Source: Chloroflexota bacterium
GTDB taxonomy: Bacteria; Chloroflexota; Chloroflexia; Thermomicrobiales; UBA6265
NCBI GenBank assembly: GCA_023392645.1
Contig: JAEVYR010000134.1
Span: 1 to 5,695 of the forward strand
Direction of reading: 5' to 3'
Length of the DNA: 5,695 bases
The notes beneath the pieces are model-generated. The model ran no database searches. It was not told the origin of the DNA and saw only the letters and a list, made by a program, of their open reading frames with translations. Both the position numbers and the translations under genes were made by a program. Below, one piece after another: positions 1 to 5,695 of the stretch. The number at the start of each line of letters is the position of its first letter. Within the stretch, counting starts at the first letter, position 1.

Positions 1-2043
1 GCCTACCCGGTTGAGGGCTCGGACGAGCGCATCGTCGTCGCGACGACCCGCCCGGAGACGATGCTGGGCGACACGGGCGTGGCGGTGCATCCGGACGATG
101 AGCGTTACGCGCATCTCGTCGGCAAGACGGTGCTGCTGCCGCTGGTGAACCGGTCGATCCCGATCGTCGCCGATGAGCACGTCGAGATGACCTTCGGCAC
201 CGGCGCCGTGAAGGTGACGCCGGCGCACGATCCGAACGACTTCGAGATCGCCCAGCGCACCGACCTGCCGGCGCTGATCATCATGAACGAGGACGGCACC
301 CTCAACGAGAATGCCGGTCGGTTCGAGGGCCTGACGATGGCCGAGGGCCGCAAGGCGGTGGTGACGGCGCTGGAGGAGGAAGGCTACCTCGTCGGCATCG
401 AGCCGCACGAGCACAGCGTCGGCACGTGCGACCGCTGCGGCGCGGTGGTCGAGCCGCTGCTGAGCAAGCAGTGGTTCGTGGAGATGGCGCCGCTGGCAAA
501 GCCGGCGCTCGACGCCGCCTACAACGGCGACGTGACCTTCGTGCCCGAGCGCTACAAGGGTGTCTACACCAACTGGCTGGAGAACATCCACGATTGGTGT
601 ATCTCGCGCCAGCTCTGGTGGGGGCATCAGATCCCGATCTGGTACTGCGACGACTGCGGCGACGTCTTCGCCAGCGTCGAGGAGCACGTCGAATCCTGCC
701 CGTCGTGCGGCGGCTCGGTCCACCAGGACCCGGATGTGCTCGACACCTGGTTCTCGTCCGGCCTGTGGCCCTTCTCGACGCTCGGCTGGCCCGACCAGAC
801 CGAGGACCTCAAGCGGTTCTACCCGGGCGACGTGCTCGAAACCGGCTACGAGATCATCTTCATCTGGGTGGCGCGGATGATCTTCTTCGGCATCGAGATG
901 ATGGGCGAGGTTCCGTTTCATACGGTCTACCTCCACGGCATCGTGCGCGACGAGCTCGGCGCCAAGATGAGCAAGACCAAGGGCAACGTGATCGACCCGC
1001 TCGATGTCTCGCGTGAGTACGGCGCGGACGCGCTGCGCTACACGCTGGTGACGCAGGCGTCGCCGGGCAATGACAGCCGGCTCAGCGAGCAGAAGGTGGA
1101 GGCGAGCCGCAACTTCGGCAACAAGCTCTGGAACATGACCCGCTTCGCGCTGCGCGGCATGGAGCCGGACGAAATTGCGATGGGTGCAGACGGTCCGGCG
1201 CGGCCGAGTGGCGACCTGGCGATCATCGATCGCTGGATCATCAGCCGTCTCGACGCGCTCACCGAGGACGTGACCGGGCTGCTCGATCGCCATCTCTACG
1301 GCGAGGCCGGACGGCATATCTCCGACTTTCTCTGGAGCGAGGTTGCCGACTGGTACATCGAAGCGGCCAAGGTCCGGCTGCGCGACGGCGGCGAGGCGGC
1401 GAAGACCGTCGGCCAGGTGATCGCGTTCGTGCTGGAGCGAAGCCTGCGGCTGCTGCACCCGTACATGCCGTTCATCACCGAGGCGTTGTGGCAGCAGCTT
1501 CCGCACGAGGGCGACTCGATCATGATCGCGCCGTGGCCCGAGCCCGGCACGCGGGACGAGGATGCCGAGGCGCGGGTCGGGGCGATGATGGAGCTGGTGC
1601 GCGGCATCCGCAACGCTCGCACCGAGGCCGGCGTCGAGCCGGCGAAGTGGATCTCGGCGACGATCTTCGCCGGCGATCACCTCGATGCCTTCGAGCGGAT
1701 GCGGGGCGAGATCGCCTTCCTGGCGCGGATCGACGGCGAGCACATGGAGCTGCGCGACGGCAAGCCCGGCGAGACCGGCAATGCGATTACCGTTGTCGCG
1801 GGCGATGTTGTCGCGATTTTGCCGCTGGAGGACATGGTCGATCTTGGCGTTGAGCGCGAGCGCCTGACGAAGGAGCTGGACGAGGTGCGGGCAGAACAGC
1901 AGCGCGCCGAGAAGCAGCTCTCCAATGAGTCGTTCGTTTCCCGCGCGCCGGACCACGTCGTGCAGGTCCAGCGTGACCGGCTCGAACGCGCCAGGGAGCA
2001 GATCGCGGTGATCGAGCATCGGCTGAGCGCGCTCGATGGGTGA
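1..2043 (+). CDS. valS: Valyl-tRNA synthetase, 5'-truncated by the window edge
   Basis: This is a class I aminoacyl-tRNA synthetase that charges tRNA-Val with valine in the cytoplasm and edits mischarged Thr-tRNA. The frame is open from base 1, giving 680 residues. The family is usually about 870-900 residues, so the N-terminal Rossmann half with the HIGH motif lies outside the window. Residue numbers count from the first codon seen. The editing (CP1) domain shows TTRPET at 15-20 and GTGAVKVTPAHDPND at 66-80. Cysteine pairs CDRC (143-146), CDDC (216-219) and CPSC (233-236) look like zinc-knuckle ligands. WCISRQLWWG and DTWFSSGLWPFSTLGWP follow, then the KMSKS loop as KMSKT at 322-326, a common Thr variant. 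The anticodon-binding domain is followed by a charged C-terminal coiled coil, about 611-680, typical of ValRS and used to grip tRNA. The gene ends in TGA and overlaps the next gene by 8 bases. Identity is certain; only the start is missing. Confidence 0.98.
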   Translation, partial: AYPVEGSDERIVVATTRPETMLGDTGVAVHPDDERYAHLVGKTVLLPLVNRSIPIVADEHVEMTFGTGAVKVTPAHDPNDFEIAQRTDLPALIIMNEDGTLNENAGRFEGLTMAEGRKAVVTALEEEGYLVGIEPHEHSVGTCDRCGAVVEPLLSKQWFVEMAPLAKPALDAAYNGDVTFVPERYKGVYTNWLENIHDWCISRQLWWGHQIPIWYCDDCGDVFASVEEHVESCPSCGGSVHQDPDVLDTWFSSGLWPFSTLGWPDQTEDLKRFYPGDVLETGYEIIFIWVARMIFFGIEMMGEVPFHTVYLHGIVRDELGAKMSKTKGNVIDPLDVSREYGADALRYTLVTQASPGNDSRLSEQKVEASRNFGNKLWNMTRFALRGMEPDEIAMGADGPARPSGDLAIIDRWIISRLDALTEDVTGLLDRHLYGEAGRHISDFLWSEVADWYIEAAKVRLRDGGEAAKTVGQVIAFVLERSLRLLHPYMPFITEALWQQLPHEGDSIMIAPWPEPGTRDEDAEARVGAMMELVRGIRNARTEAGVEPAKWISATIFAGDHLDAFERMRGEIAFLARIDGEHMELRDGKPGETGNAITVVAGDVVAILPLEDMVDLGVERERLTKELDEVRAEQQRAEKQLSNESFVSRAPDHVVQVQRDRLERAREQIAVIEHRLSALDG

Positions 2044-2719
2044 GCCTGGGAAGCCGGTCGAACGCGAGTGGCTCTGCCGCCACCCGGTCGAGGTCGCGTG
2101 GCGCCTGATCGGCTGCGCGCTGACGCTGGAGCGCGACGGCGTCATCGTCGGGGGCCGGATCGTCGAGGCGGAGGCCTACGCCGGTCCAGACGACCCCGCC
2201 TCACACGCCTCGCGCCTGGCGGTGGCGAAGGAGGCGATGGCTGCCGCACCGGGTTCGGTGTACACCTACCTCTCGTATGGCATCCACCGGATGATGAACA
2301 TCGTCGCGCACGAGCCTGGCCAGAGCGGAGGAGTGCTGTTGCGAGCGCTGGTGCCGACCGTTGGGTTGGACGCGATGCGCGCGCGGCGCGGCGTCGAGGC
2401 GGTCGAGCGGCTGGCTCGTGGGCCTGGCAGTCTCGGCCAGGCGATGGGCATCCAGCTGAACGATCTCGGCACCGACCTGCTCGGCCCCAACGGCTTCTGC
2501 CTGCGACATGGCGAGCCGGAGTACCCGGTCTTCGCCGGGCCGCGGATCGGCATCAGCAAGAACGTCGACGCCCCGTGGCGCTTCTTCGAGCATCCGAACT
2601 CGTTCGTCTCCGCTCATCGAAAGGGTGCGTCCGTGGATGAGACCGATCTGTGGCGGCTCATACCCTCGACGCCGGAGGAGACCGCGGCCTTCGGCTATCC
2701 TCAGGAGAAGACATGGTAG
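2036..2719 (+). CDS. mpg: 3-methyladenine DNA glycosylase, AAG/MPG family
   Basis: This base-excision repair enzyme would flip out alkylated or deaminated purines and cleave the N-glycosidic bond. The 227-residue product aligns by eye with human AAG. VEAEAY at 43-48 carries the catalytic Glu46 (human Glu125) and Tyr48 (Tyr127). His57 matches His136. YTYLSYG at 76-82 supplies Tyr78 (Tyr159) and the intercalating Tyr81 (Tyr162), with Asn88 matching Asn169. LLRAL at 101-105 and RGPGSLGQAMGI at 128-139 are further family blocks. Two oddities stand out. The usual TxRN...MFxxPG segment between His57 and the Tyr block is replaced by an alanine-rich stretch (61-73) lacking the Thr, Arg and Asn. A tail of about 34 residues also follows the usual FVS end. 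The ATG start lies inside the end of valS (ATGGGTGA overlap) without a strong Shine-Dalgarno, which suggests translational coupling. No other start codon lies near the conserved N-terminus. Confidence 0.93.
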   Translation: MGEPGKPVEREWLCRHPVEVAWRLIGCALTLERDGVIVGGRIVEAEAYAGPDDPASHASRLAVAKEAMAAAPGSVYTYLSYGIHRMMNIVAHEPGQSGGVLLRALVPTVGLDAMRARRGVEAVERLARGPGSLGQAMGIQLNDLGTDLLGPNGFCLRHGEPEYPVFAGPRIGISKNVDAPWRFFEHPNSFVSAHRKGASVDETDLWRLIPSTPEETAAFGYPQEKTW

Positions 2720-2720
2720 T

Positions 2721-2737
2721 GCCGCCACTGCGGCGGC
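2721..2737 (+). other. Short GC hairpin just after the mpg stop
   Basis: A perfect 6-bp inverted repeat, GCCGCC (2721-2726) and GGCGGC (2732-2737) around the loop ACTGC, begins two bases after the mpg stop codon in the 75-base mpg-mutL gap. No T-run follows, so it does not qualify as an intrinsic terminator. It could be a weak transcript-processing or stability element, or chance in GC-rich DNA. The rest of the gap shows no recognisable promoter. Confidence 0.25.
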
Positions 2738-2784
2738 CGTTCGTTCCAGCCGTCACGCGGGCGGCGCTGCGCACCCCTTGATCC

Positions 2785-2788
2785 GAGG
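2785..2788 (+). promoter_or_regulatory. Shine-Dalgarno of mutL
   Basis: GAGG lies six bases before the ATG at 2795 and fixes that codon as the mutL start. The conserved MutL N-terminus begins directly at this ATG. Confidence 0.75.
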
Positions 2789-2794
2789 CGAACG

Positions 2795-4543
2795 ATGGCG
2801 ATTCGACGACTGACCGAGGACACGATTGGGAAGATCGCGGCCGGCGAGGTCGTCGAGCGCCCGGTTTCCGTCGTCAAGGAGCTGATCGAAAACGCGATCG
2901 ACGCCGGCGCGACCCGGATCGACGTCGAGATCGCCGGCGGTGGCTCCGAGCTGATCCGGGTGACCGACAACGGCGCGGGCATGACGCGCGAGGACCTCGC
3001 GCTCGCGATCCAGCGCCATGCCACCTCCAAGCTGACCACCTTCGACGATCTCGAAGCGCTGCACACGCTCGGGTTCCGGGGCGAGGCACTGCCCAGCATC
3101 GCCGCCGTCTCCCGCTTCTCGATCCGGACCTCGGCCGAGGGCGAGGCGGCCGGCGCGGTGCTCAACTCGACCTTCGGCGCGGCGCCCGCCGTCACGCCGG
3201 TTGCCCGCGTCAGGGGCACGGTCGTCACCGTCGGCGATCTCTTCGGCAACGTCCCGGCGCGGCGCAAGTTCCTGCGCCAGCCGGGCACGGAGTCAACCTA
3301 CATCACCCGCCTGATCAGCGCCTACGCCGCGAATCGCAGCGATATCGCGTGGTCGCTGAATTCCGACGGGCGCAAGGCGATCGCGACGCAGGGCAACGGC
3401 GATGATCTCGCCGCCGCCGTCGGCGTCTATGGCACGGAGCTGGGCGACGCCGCGCTGCCACTGTCGTCGGACGCCGACGGCGCGCGCGTCGAGGGCATAG
3501 AGGTGTCCGGGTGGATCTCGGTGCCGCGCGTCTCGCGGTCACACCGGCAGAATATGTTCTTCTTCGTCAACGGCCGGCTGATCCAGCACCGCTCGCTCGT
3601 CTACGCGCTGGAGGAGGCGTATCACAGCCTGCTGATGGTCGGGCGCCACCCACTGACCATGGTCCGGATCGAGCTCGATCCGCGCGCGGTTGACGTCAAC
3701 GTCCATCCGACCAAGGCGGAGGTTCGCTTCGCCGATGAGCGCGCCGTGGCCAGGGCCGTGCAGCGAGCGGCGCACGCGGCACTGCTCCAGCAACAGCAGG
3801 ATGTCCTGCCCGAGGTCGCATTCGAGCGGCCTCAGGGTCCGCCGTCGGTCAACCGAACCTTCTTTGGCGGGACCAGCCCGGAGCTGCCGAGCCATGGCAC
3901 CTTCGCCCCGCGTCGTGCCGATATCGACGACGAGCCGGCCGGCCCGCAGCCGGAGATCGCTCATCGATCGGGGGTGCCGGTGTTGCGCGTGCTTGGCCAG
4001 GTGGGCGGCACCTACATCATCGCCGAAGGGCCTGGCGGCATGTTCCTCATCGATCAGCACGCCGCGCATGAGCGCATCATGTACGAGAAAATTCTCGTGC
4101 AGGTGCAGGGCAGCGGCGTCGATCGGCAACCACTGCTCGACCCCCTCGTGATCGATCTCGCTCCGCACGAGCTGGACATCCTGGAGCGCTCGCTCGACGA
4201 GCTGCGCACGATCGGGTTCGATCTCGAACCGTTCGGGCAGCAGTCGGTGATCGTTCGCGGTGTGCCGGCGGTCATCGGGCGCGTCGACCTGAAAGAGCGC
4301 CTGCACCGGATCCTGGGCGAGCTGGCCGAGGGCGGGTCGGGGGAGTCATGGCTGGATTCGGTCGCGATCAGCGCCGCCTGCCACACGTCGATCCGGGCCG
4401 GTCAGGCGCTGTCGCTGGACGAGATGCGGGAGCTGGTGGCGCAGCTGGAGCGCACGCAGCAACCTCGCGCCTGCGGTCATGGTCGCCCGACGATGCTGCA
4501 CATGTCCCAGGCCGATCTGGAGAAGCAATTCTCTCGGCGGTGA
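2795..4543 (+). CDS. mutL: DNA mismatch repair protein MutL with endonuclease motif
   Basis: MutL couples mismatch recognition by MutS to strand removal. The gene is complete, at 582 residues. The N-terminal GHKL ATPase has the general base Glu29 and Mg-binding Asn33 in KELIENAIDAGA, DNGAGM (58-63), ATSK (76-79), GFRGEAL (93-99) and Lys307 in HPTKAEVRF, with the same numbering as E. coli MutL. A variable Pro-rich linker covers about 330-400. The C-terminal domain carries DQHAAHERIMYE (420-431), a full match to DQHA(X)2E(X)4E, the metal-binding nuclease motif of MutL proteins from bacteria without MutH. Downstream are SAACHTS with Cys529 and CGHGRPT (560-566), a Pro-to-Gly variant of the usual CPHGRP. 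QPLLDP (445-450) resembles the beta-clamp motif of Bacillus MutL. The protein is therefore inferred to nick DNA itself, stimulated by the sliding clamp. It lies downstream of mpg in the same direction and ends in TGA, 29 bases from the convergent next gene. Confidence 0.98.
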   Translation: MAIRRLTEDTIGKIAAGEVVERPVSVVKELIENAIDAGATRIDVEIAGGGSELIRVTDNGAGMTREDLALAIQRHATSKLTTFDDLEALHTLGFRGEALPSIAAVSRFSIRTSAEGEAAGAVLNSTFGAAPAVTPVARVRGTVVTVGDLFGNVPARRKFLRQPGTESTYITRLISAYAANRSDIAWSLNSDGRKAIATQGNGDDLAAAVGVYGTELGDAALPLSSDADGARVEGIEVSGWISVPRVSRSHRQNMFFFVNGRLIQHRSLVYALEEAYHSLLMVGRHPLTMVRIELDPRAVDVNVHPTKAEVRFADERAVARAVQRAAHAALLQQQQDVLPEVAFERPQGPPSVNRTFFGGTSPELPSHGTFAPRRADIDDEPAGPQPEIAHRSGVPVLRVLGQVGGTYIIAEGPGGMFLIDQHAAHERIMYEKILVQVQGSGVDRQPLLDPLVIDLAPHELDILERSLDELRTIGFDLEPFGQQSVIVRGVPAVIGRVDLKERLHRILGELAEGGSGESWLDSVAISAACHTSIRAGQALSLDEMRELVAQLERTQQPRACGHGRPTMLHMSQADLEKQFSRR

Positions 4544-4572
4544 TGCCATGCTGGCGCACTGCCTGTCCTGGT

Positions 4573-5400
4573 CTACGGTCTCCTGGCTGCCGGCACGCCT
4601 GGATCTGCTTCGTACCGGCCGCGGCGGCCGTTGAGCCAGACCTGGGCGACATCGCGCAGGTTCTGAAGCGTGTCCCGGATCGGGTTGACCTTACTGCTCG
4701 TGCCATAGGACCAGGTGACCGGCAGCACGTCGATGCACAGCCCGAGTCTCCGCGCGATGTAGAGCAGCTCGACGTCGAACGCCGTGACGCGAGCCTGCTT
4801 CACCTCGCTTGCATTGCGATAGAGGCGAACCAGCGGCAGGATGCGCTCCCACGCTTCGCGCCGGCCGAACTTGAAGCCGCACTGGGTGTCCTCGATGCCG
4901 GGCAACAGGGTTGTGCGCACGATCCAGTTGAAAATGCGGCCCATCAGGTGACGGTATTCCGGTTCGCCGATGCGGATCGATTCCGGACCCTCGCGCGAGC
5001 CAATCACGATGTCGGCACCGCCGGCAATGCGGTCGATCGCGGCCAGGAGGGTGGGCAACGGTGTGGCGAGATCGGCATCCATGAAACCGACGATGTCGCC
5101 GCCGGCGTCGGCGAGACCGGCCAGCACCGCGCGCGCCTTGCCACCGTGCGGCAGCTCCAGCAGGCGAGCGCTGGGCAGGGACGGGAGCAAGCGTGCGACG
5201 ATTTCGCGGGTATCGTCGGTGCTGCCGTCGTCGGCAACGATGACCTCGGGGTCGAGCGAGGTGCCGGCCAGAAACGCGGCGATCGCCTCGATGGTGTCGG
5301 CGATCCGGCGGGATTCGTTGTATACAGGGATGACGATCGACACGCGGACTGGCTGCTCGCCGGCGGGGACGGTGGAATGTTGTCGCTGCAAGGGGCGCAC
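4573..5400 (-). CDS. Family 2 glycosyltransferase, ALG5/DPM1-like
   Basis: This GT-A fold enzyme probably transfers a sugar from a nucleotide donor to a polyprenyl phosphate at the inner face of the membrane. The donor and acceptor are inferred from family resemblance only. In the 275-residue product, SIVIPVYNE (21-29) opens the fold and VIVADDGSTDDT (53-64) binds the nucleotide. The metal-binding DxD sits in FMDADLATP (106-114), followed by VIGSRE (132-137) and DTQCGFK (171-177). AFDVELLYIARRLG (207-220) and PVTWSYGTSSKV (227-238) complete the set. DADLATP, DTQCGFK and FDVELL are hallmarks of the dolichyl-phosphate glucosyltransferase branch. No transmembrane segment is seen, unlike many bacterial relatives with membrane extensions. 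The start is GTG at 5400-5398. GGGAG (5402-5406) lies only one base from it but ten bases from a TTG at 5391-5389, so TTG is an alternative. An in-frame TAG upstream rules out a longer N-terminus. Confidence 0.92.
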   Translation of the reverse strand: MRPLQRQHSTVPAGEQPVRVSIVIPVYNESRRIADTIEAIAAFLAGTSLDPEVIVADDGSTDDTREIVARLLPSLPSARLLELPHGGKARAVLAGLADAGGDIVGFMDADLATPLPTLLAAIDRIAGGADIVIGSREGPESIRIGEPEYRHLMGRIFNWIVRTTLLPGIEDTQCGFKFGRREAWERILPLVRLYRNASEVKQARVTAFDVELLYIARRLGLCIDVLPVTWSYGTSSKVNPIRDTLQNLRDVAQVWLNGRRGRYEADPGVPAARRP

Positions 5401-5417
5401 GCTCCCGATCGGCGGTC

Positions 5418-5430
5418 GGTCGAATCGACC
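5418..5430. promoter_or_regulatory. Palindrome in the divergent intergenic region
   Basis: GGTCGA and TCGACC form a perfect 6-bp inverted repeat around a single A. It lies in the 78-base gap between the divergent glycosyltransferase and ArsC-like genes. The placement suits an operator or a dimeric regulator site acting on either gene. No convincing -35/-10 pair is seen in the gap on either strand, so this rests on symmetry and position only. Confidence 0.3.
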
Positions 5431-5468
5431 TGAAGTCTAGCACGCGACCCGGCGGAATCCGGGGGAAC

Positions 5469-5472
5469 GGAG
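5469..5472 (+). promoter_or_regulatory. Shine-Dalgarno of the ArsC-like gene
   Basis: GGAG lies six bases before the ATG at 5479. It shows that translation is meant to start upstream of the in-frame TGA at 5509, which argues against a gene beginning after that TGA. Confidence 0.7.
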
Positions 5473-5478
5473 CGCGCC

Positions 5479-5695
5479 ATGAAGCCGGTACTCTATCTCT
5501 ATCGTTCGTGAACGTCGTGCCGCAATGCGGCGGCCGCGCTCGGGGAGCGCGGGGTGAGTCACGAGGTGCGGGAGTTCTTCAAGGAGCCATTCACGCGGGA
5601 CGAGTTGACCTCGATTCTGGAGCGCGCCGGGATGCAGCCATCGGAGCTGGGCTCGAAGCGCAGCAGTGTCTATCGAAACGAGCAACTGGGAGACC
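5479..5695 (+). CDS. Putative selenoprotein of the ArsC/Spx family, 3'-truncated
   Basis: The window holds the first 72 codons of a thioredoxin-fold protein related to arsenate reductase ArsC, Spx and YffB. The family is usually about 110-130 residues, so the C-terminus lies beyond the window. Reading through one TGA gives MKPVLYLYRS, codon 11 (TGA), then TSCRNAAAALGERG. The family pattern is a beta strand ending in Tyr, a few residues, CxxCRxA, then a helix with ALxExG. The TGA therefore stands at the first active-site cysteine, and Cys14 is the resolving cysteine. The following HEVREFFKEPFTRDEL (28-43), with helix SILERAG, and KRSSVYR (60-66) are also family-typical. A good Shine-Dalgarno precedes the ATG. 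A SECIS-like hairpin follows the TGA, and no other stop occurs in the remaining 61 codons. The best reading is a UxxC selenoenzyme acting as a reductase or redox regulator; the substrate is unknown and arsenate is not established. Alternatives are a Cys-to-stop nonsense mutation or a base-call error. Confidence 0.8.
5509..5511 (+). other. In-frame TGA, proposed selenocysteine codon
   Basis: This TGA is codon 11 of the ArsC-like frame and replaces the nucleophilic cysteine of the CTSC-type active site, giving U-T-S-C. Cysteine codons TGC and TGT are one base from TGA, so a point mutation is the main rival explanation. TGA is an ordinary stop for valS (2041-2043) and mutL (4541-4543), so decoding here would need a local signal. 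Confidence 0.75.
5534..5552 (+). promoter_or_regulatory. Candidate bacterial SECIS stem-loop
   Basis: CCGCGCTC (5534-5541) pairs perfectly with GAGCGCGG (5545-5552) around the loop GGG (5542-5544). The loop starts 30 bases after the TGA. As I recall it, the bacterial consensus places the apical loop about 16-37 bases downstream, with a G in its first two positions; both conditions are met. The element would bind SelB to recruit selenocysteyl-tRNA. It lies inside the coding frame, over the residues AALGERG. High G+C makes chance stems more likely, so the position and loop are suggestive rather than proof. Confidence 0.6.

Noticed and set aside
426..1016. Plus-strand frame of 196 codons inside valS
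   Set aside because: It is Arg/Ala/Gly-rich out-of-frame translation of strongly conserved ValRS sequence.
3539..4306. Minus-strand open frame of 255 codons inside mutL
   Set aside because: It lies wholly antisense to conserved MutL sequence and shows no recognisable motif, so it is a GC-bias shadow.
4544..4572. Terminator between convergent mutL and the glycosyltransferase
   Set aside because: Only a 4-bp stem (GCCA/TGGC, 4545-4555) is present, with no T-run on either side.
4348..5433. Long plus-strand open frame of 361 codons
   Set aside because: It overlaps the C-terminus of mutL in another frame and then runs antisense to the glycosyltransferase. Its translation has no family-like motif, whereas both overlapped genes carry many. 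Long spurious frames are expected in GC-rich DNA.
5479..5511. Ten-residue leader peptide ending at the TGA, with the gene starting later
   Set aside because: MKPVLYLYRS matches the first beta strand of the ArsC/Spx fold in the same frame, and downstream in-frame starts would remove that strand and the active site.
5530..5537. GCGGCCGC palindrome as a regulatory site
   Set aside because: It is an 8-base palindrome inside coding sequence that shares bases with both hairpins. It has no independent support.
5437..5685. Minus-strand frame of 82 codons opposite the ArsC-like gene
   Set aside because: It has no motif, covers the divergent gap and runs antisense to a frame with clear ArsC/Spx similarity and a good Shine-Dalgarno.

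Overview
The window is a G+C-rich bacterial segment, roughly two thirds G+C by eye, that is densely coding. It is cut inside a gene at both ends, so it is probably a contig or genome fragment. The taxon cannot be fixed from sequence alone. A MutL with an intact nicking-endonuclease motif points to a MutH-less bacterium, and the presence of MutL argues against most high-GC Actinobacteria. A Chloroflexota/Thermomicrobia-type (Sphaerobacter-like) host fits but is only an inference.

Positions 1-4543 hold a plus-strand run of three genes. They are the C-terminal three quarters of valyl-tRNA synthetase (valS), an AAG/MPG-family 3-methyladenine DNA glycosylase that overlaps the end of valS by 8 bases, and a complete mutL 75 bases further on with its own ribosome binding site. 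The two repair genes sit downstream of a housekeeping synthetase and are probably co-transcribed with it. One removes alkylated bases and the other serves mismatch repair.

Positions 4573-5400 hold a minus-strand family 2 glycosyltransferase of the dolichyl/polyprenyl-phosphate glucosyltransferase (ALG5/DPM1) type. It converges on mutL with only 29 bases between the stop codons, and no clear intrinsic terminator is visible there.

Positions 5401-5478 form a short divergent intergenic region with a 13-base palindrome and a good Shine-Dalgarno. This leads into the most interesting gene of the window, at 5479-5695. It is the N-terminal 72 codons of an ArsC/Spx-family thioredoxin-fold protein whose reading frame contains a TGA exactly where the family has the first, nucleophilic cysteine of its CxxC active site. 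Translation is otherwise open and family-like on both sides of the TGA. A perfect 8-bp stem with a GGG loop begins 22 bases after it, with its loop 30 bases after it, which fits a bacterial SECIS element. The simplest reading is a selenoprotein with a UxxC active site. An ordinary ORF caller misses it because the frame is split. TGA is also the normal stop of valS and mutL here, so any readthrough would have to be context-dependent rather than a changed genetic code.
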